This document shows, piece by piece, positions 11,059-22,910 of a stretch of 64,000 bases of DNA; positions within the stretch are counted from its first letter, which is position 1, and each line of letters opens with the position of its first letter. The position numbers were made by a program, and so were the translations under genes. The notes beneath the pieces were generated by a model that worked only from the letters and a program-made list of their open reading frames with translations, had not been told where the DNA came from and did not search any database. The DNA comes from Ampullaceana balthica (taxonomy: Eukaryota > Mollusca > Gastropoda > Lymnaeidae), in the NCBI GenBank assembly GCA_944989445.1, contig CALYLW010000124.1, positions 64,501 to 128,500 of the forward strand. The letters are read 5' to 3'.

Positions 11059-11414
11059 TTATTTGAGGTTCAAATTCTTCATTAGGTTACTTGGTATTAT
11101 ACACGAATATTTTCTTACAAGGACATGCAACTCACCAACGCTTTCTTTTATAATTCCAAGCATGGATAAAAACATTTCTCTTTGTACTTCTAGCTTTAAA
11201 GAGTGAACCACGTCTTCTGAATTTTCCCCACTCATTTTTTCTCTTTCTAGCTCGGCATTTAGTTGCAGAAGCGTATCTGGGCTTTCCGCGCCCTTGGCTA
11301 ATTCATATTTGGCGCCCATGAGAAATAGGGAACATACTTAATTATACAGAAAAAATTGATTAATTGATAAGCCCTTGGCAACTGCCCCGATGCCAAGTCG
11401 TAGTTACGCCTCTG
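11059..11414 (-). pseudogene. hAT transposase fossil (ZMYM-type), middle part
   Basis: The frame 11059-11319 on - encodes EVQREMFLSML ... LVRKYSCIIPSNL, matching the same stretch of the + strand fossil at 54400-54600. The piece ends at a GTAGTTACGCCTCTG terminus (11400-11414), a hAT-like end also seen at 18942. Truncated. Confidence 0.7.
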
Positions 11415-12302
11415 TTCAGTTGATATCTCCAACTCTCTATAACAGCGTTCTGTAATAGCACATCACTTTGTTCTATGAAATGAGTTTGAATTATTTTTTT
11501 TTAATAAAGGGTTCCCATAAATTGAGATTACATAGAAAAGAAAAAGATTGCATTGATTTAACTGAGTAAAATTGCAGCATCTGATCTCGTTTTACTAGTT
11601 ACTTCTTCAGATGTCAATTTTTCCAAAACGCACGAAATTTTAAAGTATGTCTTTTTCGAAATTATTTATGCTAATTAGGTGTGTATTAACGGTGAAATTT
11701 AAATATTTTCATATTCCTGTCATAAATCTTAATAATTTTCCACAAAATAGATGAATTCAAATTATGTACACATTTACTTAGTTTAATTTTTAATTGGATA
11801 GGCGTAACATTTTTAATGAATAACCGTATTTTAATGAAAAACGCAAATTATGTGCGCTATTTTTAATGCAATAAAAATATAATAAATTTAATTTTTAGTA
11901 AGTTACCTTACAATAATTTTCTGAAAACTGAAACAGTAAAATAAATTACTACTTGCAAGTTAAACACGATATTTGAACCACCATGCCATGTAGGTACTTG
12001 TTAGCGCATCATTCTGCGCATGTCGAAATTCCACGCAAAAACTATCGTGGCAATATTAATAGCACATATCATTCGGCCCAGCGGTGATGTGTTGTTTTTT
12101 TTATTTTATTTTGTGTGTGTGTGTGCATTTGTCTTATAAAAATGACATCTGTGACGCATACCGCTTAATTTTCCAAACAAATCGATACCTTTTTAAAGCA
12201 ATTAAAAATTTTGAACGGGTTTGCGTTAGTTATAACAACCACTATGTAATCAAACACATGTTGCGTAAATCCATTAATTAAGCCTCAAAATTAAGAATAT
12301 TT
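11415..12302. other. AT-rich spacer
   Basis: No gene or clear repeat; open frames here are short and AT-driven. Confidence 0.3.
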
Positions 12303-12436
12303 TTGTCCCACCTTGGTTTTCCCCCTTCAAAAAAAAGGCGGTTATCGGAAATGCCTTTACTTTTCAAATGCTGCCCTTTAAATGTGTGCCGCCCGGAGCG
12401 GACCGCCCCCACCGCTCCCCCAGCTACGCCACTGCA
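12303..12436 (-). repeat. Terminal fragment of a CAGTGGCGTAGCT hAT element
   Basis: Ends AGCTACGCCACTG with GCCGCCCGGAGCGGACCGCC just inside, as in the right end of the element at 53010-55387. Only the end survives. Confidence 0.65.
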
Positions 12437-12584
12437 TACAGAATCCTTAGTAGCGTTTCTAAATGTAGGTCTAATATTTACCAAATCAATAGGAGAAAAT
12501 TTGTATTCAAGTTGGGTAGGTAAAAGAGTGTAAGAAGTTAAGAACTACGTAGAAAAAATGTTACTTTTTAAATTGTTATTTTAA

Positions 12585-12900
12585 TAATAATAATAATTGA
12601 TAATTTATATAGCGCTGTATCCCAGTAGGGAACCAGGCTCACAGCGCTTTACACTGAGATCATAACATACATATAATAAATTAAATAACCATTCATACCA
12701 TAATAACAACATAAAGGACAGTACATTACACACAAGCTACGCTAATCATTAAAACAAATGTTTTTTCTTCAATTTTGTAAATAGATTTTGAAAATATGCG
12801 TTTTAAGTGCAGTCTTGAAGGACTTGGTAGTTCGAATACTACGGATGTGTAATGGTAGAGAATTCCATTGTATGGTCGCACAAAAAGAAAATTTTAAGGA
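12585..12900. repeat. Dispersed repeat, GCGCTGTATCCCAG family, copy 1
   Basis: AATAATAATAATTGATAATT, then AGCGCTGTATCCCAG ... CTCACAGCGCTTTACA; closely matches 28810-29110. Confidence 0.7.
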
Positions 12901-13129
12901 CTTCTGTTATTTAACAGTAATATTTTAATACTGACAAACTTACAACTTAATTACGTTCCATCAAAATTTACCTTTATATTACTTTACACAATTTACAAGT
13001 CATTAAATTACCAACCATGGCAATGCAACCTCAAATGAGATGTTGTAATGGGTTTGCAGAATATTTATCAGAAGAGTATGCAATAATTCAAATTATGATT
13101 CCAGATTAAATCTCAACAAATTCAGAACT

Positions 13130-13953
13130 AAGCTTTCCTGGTCTGAAATAGCTGCAAACTTTTTAACTATTTCATCAAAGTCAACGTCGTTTTCTTTCGC
13201 CGAATCACTTACTATTGATATTATGGAAGATCAGGAAGCTATGACTGTCCTGTTGTAGATCGCAAATTATTCTTTTAAGCTTTGAAAATCTCCTCTCACA
13301 TGTAGCCACTGACATACAGATCGTAACAAATAATCGTAAGCTAACAGAGATATGGGAGAGTTTCTACGAAGTCCTCTTCAGCTATAAATTTCAAAACGTC
13401 AAGTACGGTCCAGTCTTTGGCTACTTCGAGATCAATCTCGGCTGCCTTCAGGCGCCTTCTCAGCCTTGTATTTAAAAAAAAATTTAAAATCTCATTATAG
13501 AAAGTGGACAACCTTGGAATGGACAACAATAACTCTTCTTCAGTGGCAGTAACTAAACTTTTGAGTTGAACAACCTCAAACATGGCTGCTAGTTTCTTGA
13601 TGGCGCTAGATCAGATCTGAAGTTCAGAATGGAAACGATCAATACACTCAAGCATCGCCCTTTTATTTTCTTGCAGAGTTAGTCCAGCATCTCTTGTCTT
13701 CTCACCTGTCATCCGCTTCTTGAACATGTGTCTGCTCTCTACTGAAATTCCAATTTGTTCTGATTTTAAAAGCGCATGTTCAAAATCTCCCCCTCCCCCC
13801 CAATATTTCTCATTTGTGCTAGGTGAACACATTTTGTCATATCTTTTTGTAAAATGGAATCGTAGCCATTAAATTTTACATTTTGGTGTCACCCCTTGTG
13901 ATGGTGTTACCGGTGCGGTACGCACCTTCCGCATCCCCCTAGTGACGACTCTG
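13130..13953 (-). pseudogene. hAT transposase fossil (ZMYM-type), C-terminal part
   Basis: The - strand frames 13611-13832 and 13341-13583, then VTICMSVATCERRFSKLKRI at about 13250-13310, the hAT C-terminal dimerisation motif. The 5' end carries a transposon terminus on + as CCCCCTAGTGACGACTCTG (13935-13953), with GGTGCGGTACGCACC inside it. Frameshifts and stops; dead. Confidence 0.75.
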
Positions 13954-14880
13954 TATATAAGTAAACTTCAAGGTACTCAATGGTGTGCAAGAATGGGTTC
14001 AGAAATATACCATGGAGCCATTTAAGCTTATTTGACAGATAAAGGAAACTGACAGAGGCAGATGAAAACTTAAACACGCAAACAGACGCATGAAAGTTGT
14101 TTGTCACAATGGAATATTTTACCTCTCGAATATGACATTATTGGTTAATTACTCATCTTAAGAAACTATTTCTAATGAACTAGGCTATCTGGGTTGAATT
14201 TTAAAGCTAAATCTATTGATTAGATTGTAAATAAAATGCTTTAATATTGTAAGTAGAGCTTCAGAAATTAATGATTAATTTCTTGAAAAATCATTTTAAA
14301 AAATTCACAATTAAATTATTTTTAACGATTAATCGACCCATCACTTAAAAATTATTGTAAGTCAAAAAGTATTTAAAATAAAATAATAAAAATAGCGGCC
14401 AATAAATAATAACAAATTTCCTGACAATTACATGAACATTTTGGTTTTAAACTATTGACTGACGGGAATGTTCAAAATGTTGATAAAGATTGCCTACCTT
14501 GGTTCTAACACTTTGCCTACTTATCAAACGGCAGCTCTTCTTATGAATTACTACGTTCCAAAATGGAGATGAAAGTTCCCGAATCCATTAACCCTCTACA
14601 ATGGTGGAAACTTAATGAACACCGATATCCCATTATAATGTCATTCCTTGCCAAGACCGTTTTGTGCATACCAGTTACCTCAGTTCCATGTGAATGATTT
14701 TTCAGCTCGGCTGGTTATATTGTCAATTAGACCTGCTCATCATTTGAACCAAGTAATGTCAATTCGTATTTTTTCATAGTTGGATAAAAGATGACATAAA
14801 GGAGACATTCCAGTGTTATTTAGATTTTCAACAAGAACGTTTATTAAGTGTTACTTGTGGCATTATAAATATTATTTTTT
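13954..14880. other. Unassigned spacer
   Basis: Contains ACGATTAATCGACCCATCAC at about 14324-14343, a hAT-end-like motif also seen near 21960. No gene found. Confidence 0.35.
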
Positions 14881-15010
14881 TGCTTTAGACTACCGGAAAC
14901 TAAATATTAAAACTATGGGCGACGCCTACCCGTTACCACGCATCCAAGAATCCTTGGACTTGGACACTTTAGTGGTAGCCCAGTTCTTCTCAACTCTTGA
15001 TTTAACCAGC

Positions 15011-15597
15011 CTATGGCGGATTAAGGGGGGGCTGAACGGGCTAAAGCCAGGGGCCCCCGATGATTTGGGGCCCCCAAACTTAGCATATTTTATAATAAAT
15101 GTGGACAAATGTATACATGAATTGCTGAAAATATGATAAATTAATAAAATCTCATCTATTAAAATGATCTCTTTTCCCACACGATAGTCTTAGCAGTCAA
15201 AAAACCTGATTTGATAGGCTCAATAACAGAAATTATTAAAGAATATTATATATATATTTTAAATTGACAATCCTAAATGAGATCTCGTGGCCGAATGTGA
15301 AGTACTAAGGCTTCTGGTGCAAGCGGTTGCGGGTTCGATCCCCGGCTGAGGTATGACATTTTTTTTCCAGGTGTTTTTTATTTTATAAAATTGTCTTTTA
15401 CACTCAATTTTAGGATACCGGCAAAAAGTTATTTCTTCAAATTCGGTTTTATCATGAATAATCATTTTGGATGAATATTTACAAGTTACAGTCTTATATT
15501 AGCTGCTAGCAATCATTTTATCTAAAGGTACACTGGCTGGATAGGGCCCCAGTTTGAATTGCAGCCAGGGGCCCCGTGCAGTCTTAATCCGCCCCTG
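15011..15597. mobile_element. 587-bp hAT-like element inserted in the gypsy RT
   Basis: Flanked by the exact 8-bp duplication TAACCAGC (15003-15010, 15598-15605), so the insertion point is certain. Ends CTATGGCGGATTAAGG / CTTAATCCGCCCCTG form an imperfect inverted repeat. Contains a tRNA-like piece. Its right part recurs at 49723-49832. No transposase. Confidence 0.88.
15282..15352 (+). repeat. tRNA-like sequence inside the hAT-like element
   Basis: CTCGTGGCCGAATG resembles an A box region and GGTTCGATCCCC is a good B box; CTT-CTGGTGC-AAG could form an anticodon arm (anticodon GGT). Acceptor arms do not pair. A T-tract follows. Likely a SINE carried by the element. Confidence 0.5.
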
Positions 15598-16879
15598 TAA
15601 CCAGCGGCTACCACCAGATAGCCCTGCATCCAGGGGACCAGCACAAGACCGCCTTTGTCACCCCTATGGGCTTATTCGAATATACCCGTATGCCCATGGG
15701 GCTCACTTCGGCACCGGCAACCTTTCAACGACTGATGCAACGCATCATGTCCGACTTCCTCTTCCAATTTTTATTGGTCTATCTGGATGACCTACTAGTC
15801 TACTCCAAGACGTTCGAGGAACACTTGCAACACCTTGATAAACTACTGAGCCGTATAATAGAGACCGGTTTAAAGTTGCGCCCAGACAAATGCCAGTTTT
15901 TACGGCGTGAAGTGAACTTTCTAGGCCATACCATATCAGCCAAGGGAATTGGCTGTGATGTTTCTAAGGTGGAGGCGATGAGAAACTGGCCCACCCCAAC
16001 TACTACAACAGAGCTGCGCAGTTTTGTAGGCTTTTCCAGCTATTTCCGGCGATTTCTAAAGGGATTTGCAGAAATAGCCGGACCACTTCATGATCTTGTC
16101 ACCCTCGGCACCAAGGGGTCTAACAAGAAGACGGTTAAAATAGCTTGGCTCTGGGAAGAAAAACATCAACAGGCGTTTGATCGGCTTAAATTAGCTCTCA
16201 CGGCTGCACCCATATTGGGATATGCTGATTTCACGAAGCCCTTTATTCTTGAAACCGATGCCAGTCATGTGGGACTAAGTGGAATACTATCACAAGAACA
16301 AGAAGGTGCACGACGCATAATCGCCTACGCCAGTCGACGTCTACGACCTACTGAAAAGAATCAGGCCTCCTACAGTAGTTTAAAATTGGAGTTTCTTGGT
16401 ATGAAATGGGCAAGCAGTGTAAATTTCCGTCACTATCTAATTGGTGCCACGTTCACTGTTTACACTGATAACAACCCATTGGTATATTTTCGTACCGCAC
16501 CGCTGGGTGCTTTGGAACAACGCTGGGCCGCACAGTTGGCACAGTTCAACTTTGATGTTAAATACCGGCCGGGGAAACAGAATTCGGCAGAATCAGATGC
16601 TCTGTCCAGGCTTCCAGGGGATTTTCAAACGGCCACCGCGGTGCCAGCAGAAATTGCCGTCGCACAGGAAGCACAATGTCAGAAGCTGGAGGCCGCCATG
16701 CCAAACGGAAAACATACATGGGCCCGCGGGGGAAGAAGTAGGCCGCAAGACTGAAGGGAATACTTTTCTACCTCGGTGGTCCAGCAGCGAATTGATTTCA
16801 ATGCAGACAAAGGATAAAACATATTGGTCCGCTGCTGGAGTCATGGCCAGAGCGCCCCCGACCAGGTCAGGGAAGCAGG

Positions 16880-18267
16880 ACATTAAGTAACCAACACAAG
16901 AGATTGTTGCTCCACAAAGGTCTGTTGTTTAGGAGGATCACGGATCCAGCCCAGGGTACCTCATGTGATCAGTTATTGTTGCCTTCCAGGCTTATCCCTG
17001 AAGTATTATACTCGCTTCATGATGCCATGGGTCATCAGGGCGTGGAACGAACAATTGGGCTCCTAAGATCGCGCTGCTACTGGCCTGGCATGTATGCACA
17101 GGTACGAGAGTACATATCCACATGCATCCGCTGCACAATGGGACGGTCTCCTGGCACGCTGCATACTATACGTCAACTCCGATTATCGCGACATATCCCT
17201 GTGAGATAATAGCTGTTGACTTCACCAAGCTAGAGACCCGCCAGTGATGGCAGAGAGGATGTGTTGATAATCACCGACGTGTTTACCAAATTTTCTCAAG
17301 CTTCACCCACCCGTAATCAGGAGGCGGTCACCTTGCCATGGCCACCGCACTAGTGAGAGATTGGTTTAAAAAATATGGCGTCCCAATGCGAATTCATAAT
17401 GACCAAGGTCGGTCTTTTGAATCACGACTGATGGCTGAGTTGTGCTCCTTATACAACATCAAGAAATCGCATACCACGCCATACCATCCTCAGGGAAATG
17501 GACAGTGTGAGCGGTTCAACCGAACACTGCACAACCTACTGCGATCTTTACCACCCGAAAGGAAATGTCAGTGGCCTGTTTTTCTACCAGAATTGGTACA
17601 GTCATACAATAATACACCCCATGCCTCTACGGGATTTGCACCTTACCATCTACTATTTGGCAGGGCCCCTAGGCTCCCCATTGACGAACTTTTACATCGA
17701 CCCATGGATGCCGCGGTAGCAGGTACAGACTGGGTCAGACAACATCACTACCGGCTACAAGAGGCCCACCGCCTCGCTTTACAGAAACTGAAACAGGAGG
17801 CCAGTGAAAGGACATCGTTCAAGGACAAGCATGCGAGCGAACATCATCTATCAGTAGGCAACTTTGTCTATTTACGTAATAGAGTGCTAGGACGGAATAA
17901 ATTCCAAGACTATTGGAGACCAGATTTATACTGTGTCACTGCCCGCTTTCCGGACAGACACGTATATAGACTGCTTCCCCTGGCCGGAGGTGAGGAAAGA
18001 ACAGTGAATCGGAAGGATCTTCTTTTGGCAGAGGAACCTCTATCGGAGCTCGTACCAGAGTCAGAGGTAGTCCCCACAGATATACCACCCTCTGAAAGTG
18101 GAGATGAAGAAGGAGATATGGTGATCGTCTCTACAGTGCGACCCAGAGACAATCGACCCGGTGCAGGGATAAACTTACCCCTCCCGGTTGAACCGCGCAG
18201 ATCAGCACTTATTGCTGAACGCGCAAACATTAACAAGTTGAGACATCCCCCAGAAGTAGACCAGTGA
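16880..18267 (+). pseudogene. Ty3/gypsy integrase
   Basis: The frame 16904-17209 holds the HHCC zinc-binding domain (GHQGVERT ... CTRC-like CIRCTMG). A damaged stretch 17200-17337 keeps the first catalytic Asp (AVDFTK, IITDVFTKF) in shifted frames. The frame 17338-18267 has the second Asp (HNDQGRSFES) and catalytic Glu (GNGQCERFNR), then a C-terminal GPY/F-like region and a Ser/Glu/Pro-rich tail. No chromodomain seen. At least two frameshifts between domains. Confidence 0.88.
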
Positions 18268-18800
18268 CCAAACGTTGATGTGACGCTTTTCGAACAAATT
18301 GACTTTTTGTTGTTGTTTTTTTTTACTTTAGTTATAATCATGGTGTTGGTATTTGTCCATATCCTTCATGCATTGTTGGGCACGCAGTTAATTTTTCGTC
18401 CTTTTCAGCAAAGGGCTTACTCAGACCTGCTGTGTTTTTTTTTAATGTAGAGTTCTATCCAAATTTATCATTATATGTGACGTTTTTTTTATGTATTGAC
18501 CAGCGAGGGCGCTGGCATTCAGGGGCCTGGGGAAACTGTAGCCGTCTGCTAGAGTATGTTTTACTGCAGGGACACGCCGGTGGGCCAGTAACACACTGCC
18601 CCTGGTCTGTGATAGTGTACATACTGTGCATACCCACATAGCGCCGCAACATGTGCATCGCACCGAGATGCACTGGGAGGTAGTGACTGAGTGACGTATT
18701 GGTGCGTTTGGGGTTGTTCCGGTTCGAACGCAAAAAGTGTTTGGTTGCTGAGTTATAAAAACAAATAAACCTTCATAACTATAATCCTCCACCTTATTGT
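18268..18800 (+). repeat. Probable 3' LTR remnant of the gypsy element
   Basis: Directly follows integrase. Contains TTATAAAAACAAATAAACC at about 18752-18772 (TATA-like plus AATAAA), as in an LTR promoter/poly(A) region. No second copy is present to fix the ends, since the element is truncated. Confidence 0.45.
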
Positions 18801-18869
18801 TGACTATAAAATATTGTATATTAGAAGCCTACACACGGCTACATTTAATTTAAAAATTAGAGATTTAGC

Positions 18870-18942
18870 GGTGCCCTTTTGAACTGGCGCAGGCCGGCAC
18901 CCTTGGCAACTGTCTCAATGCCAAGCCGTTGTTACGCCACTG
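18870..18942 (-). repeat. hAT terminal fragment
   Basis: CCTTGGCAACTG ... CAATGCCAAGCCGTTGTTACGCCACTG, nearly the same as the end at 11370-11414. Confidence 0.6.
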
Positions 18943-18984
18943 CAAATGTATACAATTTCATTGTTTGTAAATCAAAATCACATA

Positions 18985-19595
18985 TTTATAAATAAAAAAA
19001 TAAAAGAATAGTAATTGGTAATGTTTTTTGGGTGTTAATTTGGAATATTTTCTCATTTATTAAGACTCCTAAGTATTTTGCATCTTTAGTTTGGGTCAGT
19101 TCTTTTCCATTAATGTAATATTTTGAATTTATTTGTTTCTTTTTCTTTGTTACTCTTAACAGTTGACACTTTTCTGGGTGGAAAGACATACTCATTTCCC
19201 ATTAGTTTCCCATTTTATCAATTCATCTAAGTCTTTTTGTAAAATTTTGCTATCTTGTTCTGATTTAATTGTTCTATAGATTATACAATCATCAGCAAAT
19301 AACCTAACTTTTTTCTTGTTGAGATGTTGTTGGGTAAATCATTTATATATATTAAAAAGAGTAAGGGACCTAGCACAGTACCTTGTGGAACTCCTGAATT
19401 GACCTTTATTGGTGCAGATTTAGATCCCTTAATTATTACAGTTTGCTCCCTGCCCAAAAGGAAGTCTTGGATCCAGTGATGTAAGGAACCTGAGATTCCA
19501 AAGTAGTTAAGTTTTTTAAATAAACTAAGGTGGTGAACTTTGTCAAATGCTTTTGAGAAGTCTAGTAATAATGTGTTTGTAGGGATTTGGGGGCC
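18985..19595 (-). pseudogene. LINE reverse transcriptase fragment
   Basis: On - the frames show LLLDFSKAFDKVHHLSLF, GVPQGTVLGPLLFLIYINDLP and then FHPEKCQLLRVTKKK ... KDAKYLGVLIN, the standard order of motifs in Jockey/CR1-like LINE RT. The catalytic ADD region and neighbours are damaged; frameshifts throughout. It might belong to the same LINE family as the 3' end at 1561. Confidence 0.85.
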
Positions 19596-19755
19596 CGGAG
19601 GGCTTGACCTCTTTGGGCGGCCCTGTATAAATGGCGGTGGCGAAATATTTAATTAAAATTTTTTTGGACGCTCCTTTGGGAGCCCCCCTGAAGTAAGGGC
19701 CAAGGGGGGACTTTTGAATTTGAACCCTCCTCCCCTCCCTTAGCTACGGCACTGT
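19596..19755 (-). repeat. hAT-like end with G/C-rich blocks
   Basis: GGGCGGCCCTGTATAAATGG, GGAGCCCCCCTGAAGTAAGG, ending TTAGCTACGGCACTG, a decayed CAGTGGCGTAGCTA-type terminus. Confidence 0.45.
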
Positions 19756-20379
19756 ACTTAATTTGATTATTATTTTATTTTAAATTTAAATCAAAATTAT
19801 TTATTATTTTCTCATACAATTCAAACCTTATCGTGCATTAAAAAAATGGCATTTAAAAATTGAAAGGCTGATCAAAAGCTCTGCAATCAGGCCACATTGG
19901 CTTCCATTTTAACTTAAAAAGGAAAACTCAAAAGAAATACACTGATGATGATTTTAAGTTACATAATGTCGTCCATTTAAATTTATTTATACTGCATTTA
20001 CAGTGTTTTTTTTCTGCATGACCATAAGGTCTTATCTATATATAATAAATATTTTATTTATGTTTTTACGTTTTGACTAATCACTTCTCGGATGCCAAAA
20101 AAGGTAGCCAAGCTCCACTAAGTACTAAAATGTCTCATAGAACACTTGCCAGTTGTGACGTTTGTTAATTAAATAGCTATAATAATATAGTTGATTTTAT
20201 GTACACTCATTTAATTAAAGTAATTATTTAATATTTGTATTTTTATATTTTTTTATATATTATGTGCCTCAAATTACTTTTGAATAGTACTTTCAAACAT
20301 GTATTTTAACCTACTAATTTTGACAGCAAAAATTTATTATCTGGCTAGCTAGATTAATTGCATTTTCTAGAGCGAAGCC
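19756..20379. other. AT-rich spacer
   Basis: No gene or recognisable repeat. Confidence 0.3.
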
Positions 20380-20480
20380 GTTGTGAAAATGGCGTAGTTG
20401 GCGTCTCTTTATGTTAGGACTGAAAATTGATCCAGTTGTATCAATTTACTATCGGTTGCTGTGTTTTGCTGGATAAAGGT
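20380..20480 (+). promoter_or_regulatory. Candidate 5' leader exon of the zinc-finger gene
   Basis: A locally GC-richer stretch ends in a good donor (GATAAAG then GTAAGC at 20481). It holds two short upstream ORFs, one of two codons (ATGGCGTAG) and one of 22 codons that stops just before the donor. It could be the untranslated first exon of the zinc-finger gene, 4 kb upstream of the common coding exon. No TATA box is evident. The link to the gene is inferred from order, strand and the donor only. Confidence 0.3.
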
Positions 20481-20799
20481 AAGCAATGATTAATATAAAA
20501 GATATTGATTGTCAAGATACATAGTCTTTCACCATTTCTTAATAGCTAATAGCCTAGTTAAATTTTCCCAGATGAGGTGTCCTATTTAATTTTGGGTGGG
20601 ACCCGGTAATCTTCTACTTGTCTACTTATTTGACGGCCGGTCTTTTTAAGATGTACCACCTGGCTTTTCAGTTCTCAAATTATGTTTATCATTACTTTTA
20701 GTTTATTTCCTGGATCGAAGAGTCCTAAATTTTAACAAATATCAATTCACAATGAAAGAAGTATAGGGTCCATGTCCATTTAAAGATTGACCGGCACTA

Positions 20800-20905
20800 T
20801 CACTACGTATACCACCGCGGTATACCTACGTATACCACCGCGGTATACGGTATACCTAGCCCAGGAGCGATATAACTAGCCCAGGAGCGATATAACTAGC
20901 CCAGG
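20800..20905. repeat. Two short tandem repeats
   Basis: Two copies of a ~23-bp unit with CTACGTATACCACCGCGGTA, then about 2.5 copies of CTAGCCCAGGAGCGATATAA. Confidence 0.8.
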
Positions 20906-21700
20906 TGCGTCCAAACTTTTGCATGGTGGCCCATATTCAATGAAGTGAACATGCGGGGGACAGATTAATATAATTAACAAAAATGACATACATTTAATTT
21001 AGAAGTTTTTATTGCACTATTTTATATGAAACAGATCTTGACTGTAGTAAATAGGCGAGGTCAGGCTCGATTCCACTGGTTTTTATATGTATATCACACA
21101 GCACAGGTGAGAGTCACTTAGTCCAGACCTCGCACAGGGACAGTTCTTGTTAAAATTCATAACTGAGAATGTTTGCTCATATATGTCGAGCAAACAAGTT
21201 TTAACAAGCGGAACATTTTCTTAGCAAATGTTCGAATCTCTTGGAATCTGTCTTTATTCAGTCAATGAACGAAAGCTGCTTTGTCTTCTGTGACATCATT
21301 CAGCATCACTTTGCAACTCAATGAGTTTCAATGAGTTCCAGTATCAGATGGCCTGGGGCATCATCAGGGTCCACAGAGACCGGTGAATACATAAACAACA
21401 ATTCCTTTTTAATAGTTTCAAAGTTCTCAAAGCGTTGATGAAATTCATCAGCCATGGATATATCTGCAACTTACCTCTGCCTTACCACATTGAAGTTTCT
21501 CTCTGGAAAAGTTATTTAATTAGCTTGTCACTTCATTTTGCCCTTGAAGACTTGGGATAAGAATGTTTAAATGTCTTGTCACATCAACTAAAAACTAAAA
21601 ATGCAAAATCAGCCAGCCAAACAGGATGAGATAGTTCTGGAATTGATTGTTCCTTATTCGCCATGAAATGCTCAATTTCTTTTTAAGTCCTATAAGGACG
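20901..21700 (-). pseudogene. hAT transposase fossil, GTF2IRD2/SPIN-like
   Basis: On - the frames read ADEFHQRFENFE, SPVSVDPDDAPGHL and YEQTFSVMNFNKN ... GLSDSHLCCVIYI, the typical C-terminal hAT order. The + strand edge CAGGTGCGTCCAAACTTTTGC followed by GGTGGCCC looks like a hAT terminus. Many stops; dead. Confidence 0.75.
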
Positions 21701-21797
21701 CATTTAGTCGCATTAGGAGCTAGTGAGGTAATTTCAAAACAAGCCCATAAAATGACTTAAAGTAAAGAAATAAAATTTTTAAAAATAATAATTTACA

Positions 21798-21870
21798 GTG
21801 GGGCCCGCTTAAGTCGACAGCCTCGAGGTATGAAATATGGCGCCGAGATAACCGATCACCGAGTTAAACG
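21798..21870. repeat. Pogo/Tigger-like terminal sequence
   Basis: CAGTGGGGCCCGCTTAAGTCGA, CCTCGAGGTATG and CGCCGAGATAACCGATCACC resemble the ends of Tigger-type elements. The opposite end is not certain; ACCTCGCTAACCTCGACAG near 23202 is a candidate. Confidence 0.4.
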
Positions 21871-21945
21871 AAAACCAATATGGCGGCAAAATATTAACAT
21901 GCGCTTGAAATTTCTTTATAATTATATACATGATTAATTGCGTTA

Positions 21946-22910
21946 ATAAGTGATGGGACGATTAATCGGAATCGTATCGGAATATCGTGACCCTATTTCT
22001 TCACTCTTTCCTAAGGTTGTTAAGACCGTTTGTTTTTAATGACCGTTTAAATTTAACCCTTTATTGTGTTAGCGCAGTTTTTTTTCCCTAGTACATAACT
22101 ACATGTATAAGGAATTCATCTAGTCCTGCCCGACACACCTCGTGCGCGCGCAAGGTCCGCTGGTGACTGGTGACTTTCCTTACAAGCTACACAACAAATA
22201 CATAACCCACCCCGTCCCTTCAGCTTACAATAGACTCAGAATTCCTTCGGTAACTTGAGTGCTAATCGGAATAACCAACAACAATGGTGTGGGAGATTTA
22301 GAGTAGGGGTGGGTTAACTGTCTGTAGTCTGTTATATTATATATTTTAAAATCTGGGGAGCCTTGTTTACAGTAAGCACCCTATGATTTTTCATCTCATT
22401 ACTAGCGTTAATAAATTAGAATGTACATTTACATGCACATGATTTTGGAGGGTTTTTTTTTACACAAAGGCGTTGCCGTTATTTGTTTATCATGACCTAT
22501 ATATGACTCATAACAAAGCGAACTCTTCTCCATAAAAGTGTACAAAAATAAATTAGGAACTCCTTTTGAACCTTCAACTTTGATACTTGTTGTCATTGGC
22601 AACCATTGATCCTTCAACCTCGTTTTCACTCTATTACAATTACTTTGTTCTCATTGTTTCATTCATAAAAGGTGGCCGTGTGCAAAAGCCATTAAACTAT
22701 TGATTAGAATTAATAATTATGAGTTAAAGTTTCAAAAGGAATTCCTAATTTTGCTTGTACATTTTCATAAAGGATGGTTTGTTTTGTCATGAGTTTTGTA
22801 AAGGTCATGAATTGGAACTTGTAAACACATCAGAAACTTCGTTTCGGCCACACACACAAAAAATCGGTAATATCGGCAAAACTGAATATCGGCAGATCCC
22901 TAATTATAAA
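21946..22910. mobile_element. Possible fold-back element
   Basis: Left edge has GATGGGACGATTAATCGGAA, right edge ATATCGGCAGATCCCTA. Within it 22490-22600 and 22735-22810 are imperfect reverse complements (around TTAGGAACTCCTTTTGAA / TTCAAAAGGAATTCCTAA), so the transcript could fold into a long hairpin. No coding sense. Confidence 0.45.

Larger units (their letters stand above)
14885..16754 (+). pseudogene. Ty3/gypsy reverse transcriptase and RNase H, interrupted
   Basis: The RT begins at about 14885 (DYRKLNIKT ... DAYPLPRI), is broken at 15011 by an insertion, and resumes at 15598. The catalytic YLDD box follows FLLV, then KCQFLRREVNFLGH. RNase H shows TDASHVGLSG, AYASRRL, FTVYTDNNPL and ALSRLPG. 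The long open part 15666-16754 is intact, but the frame is lost near 16750 before the integrase. No gag or protease is seen upstream, so the copy is 5'-truncated. Confidence 0.9.

Noticed and set aside
22429..22629. 66-codon - strand gene
   Set aside because: Coincides with an arm of an inverted repeat; no recognisable domain.
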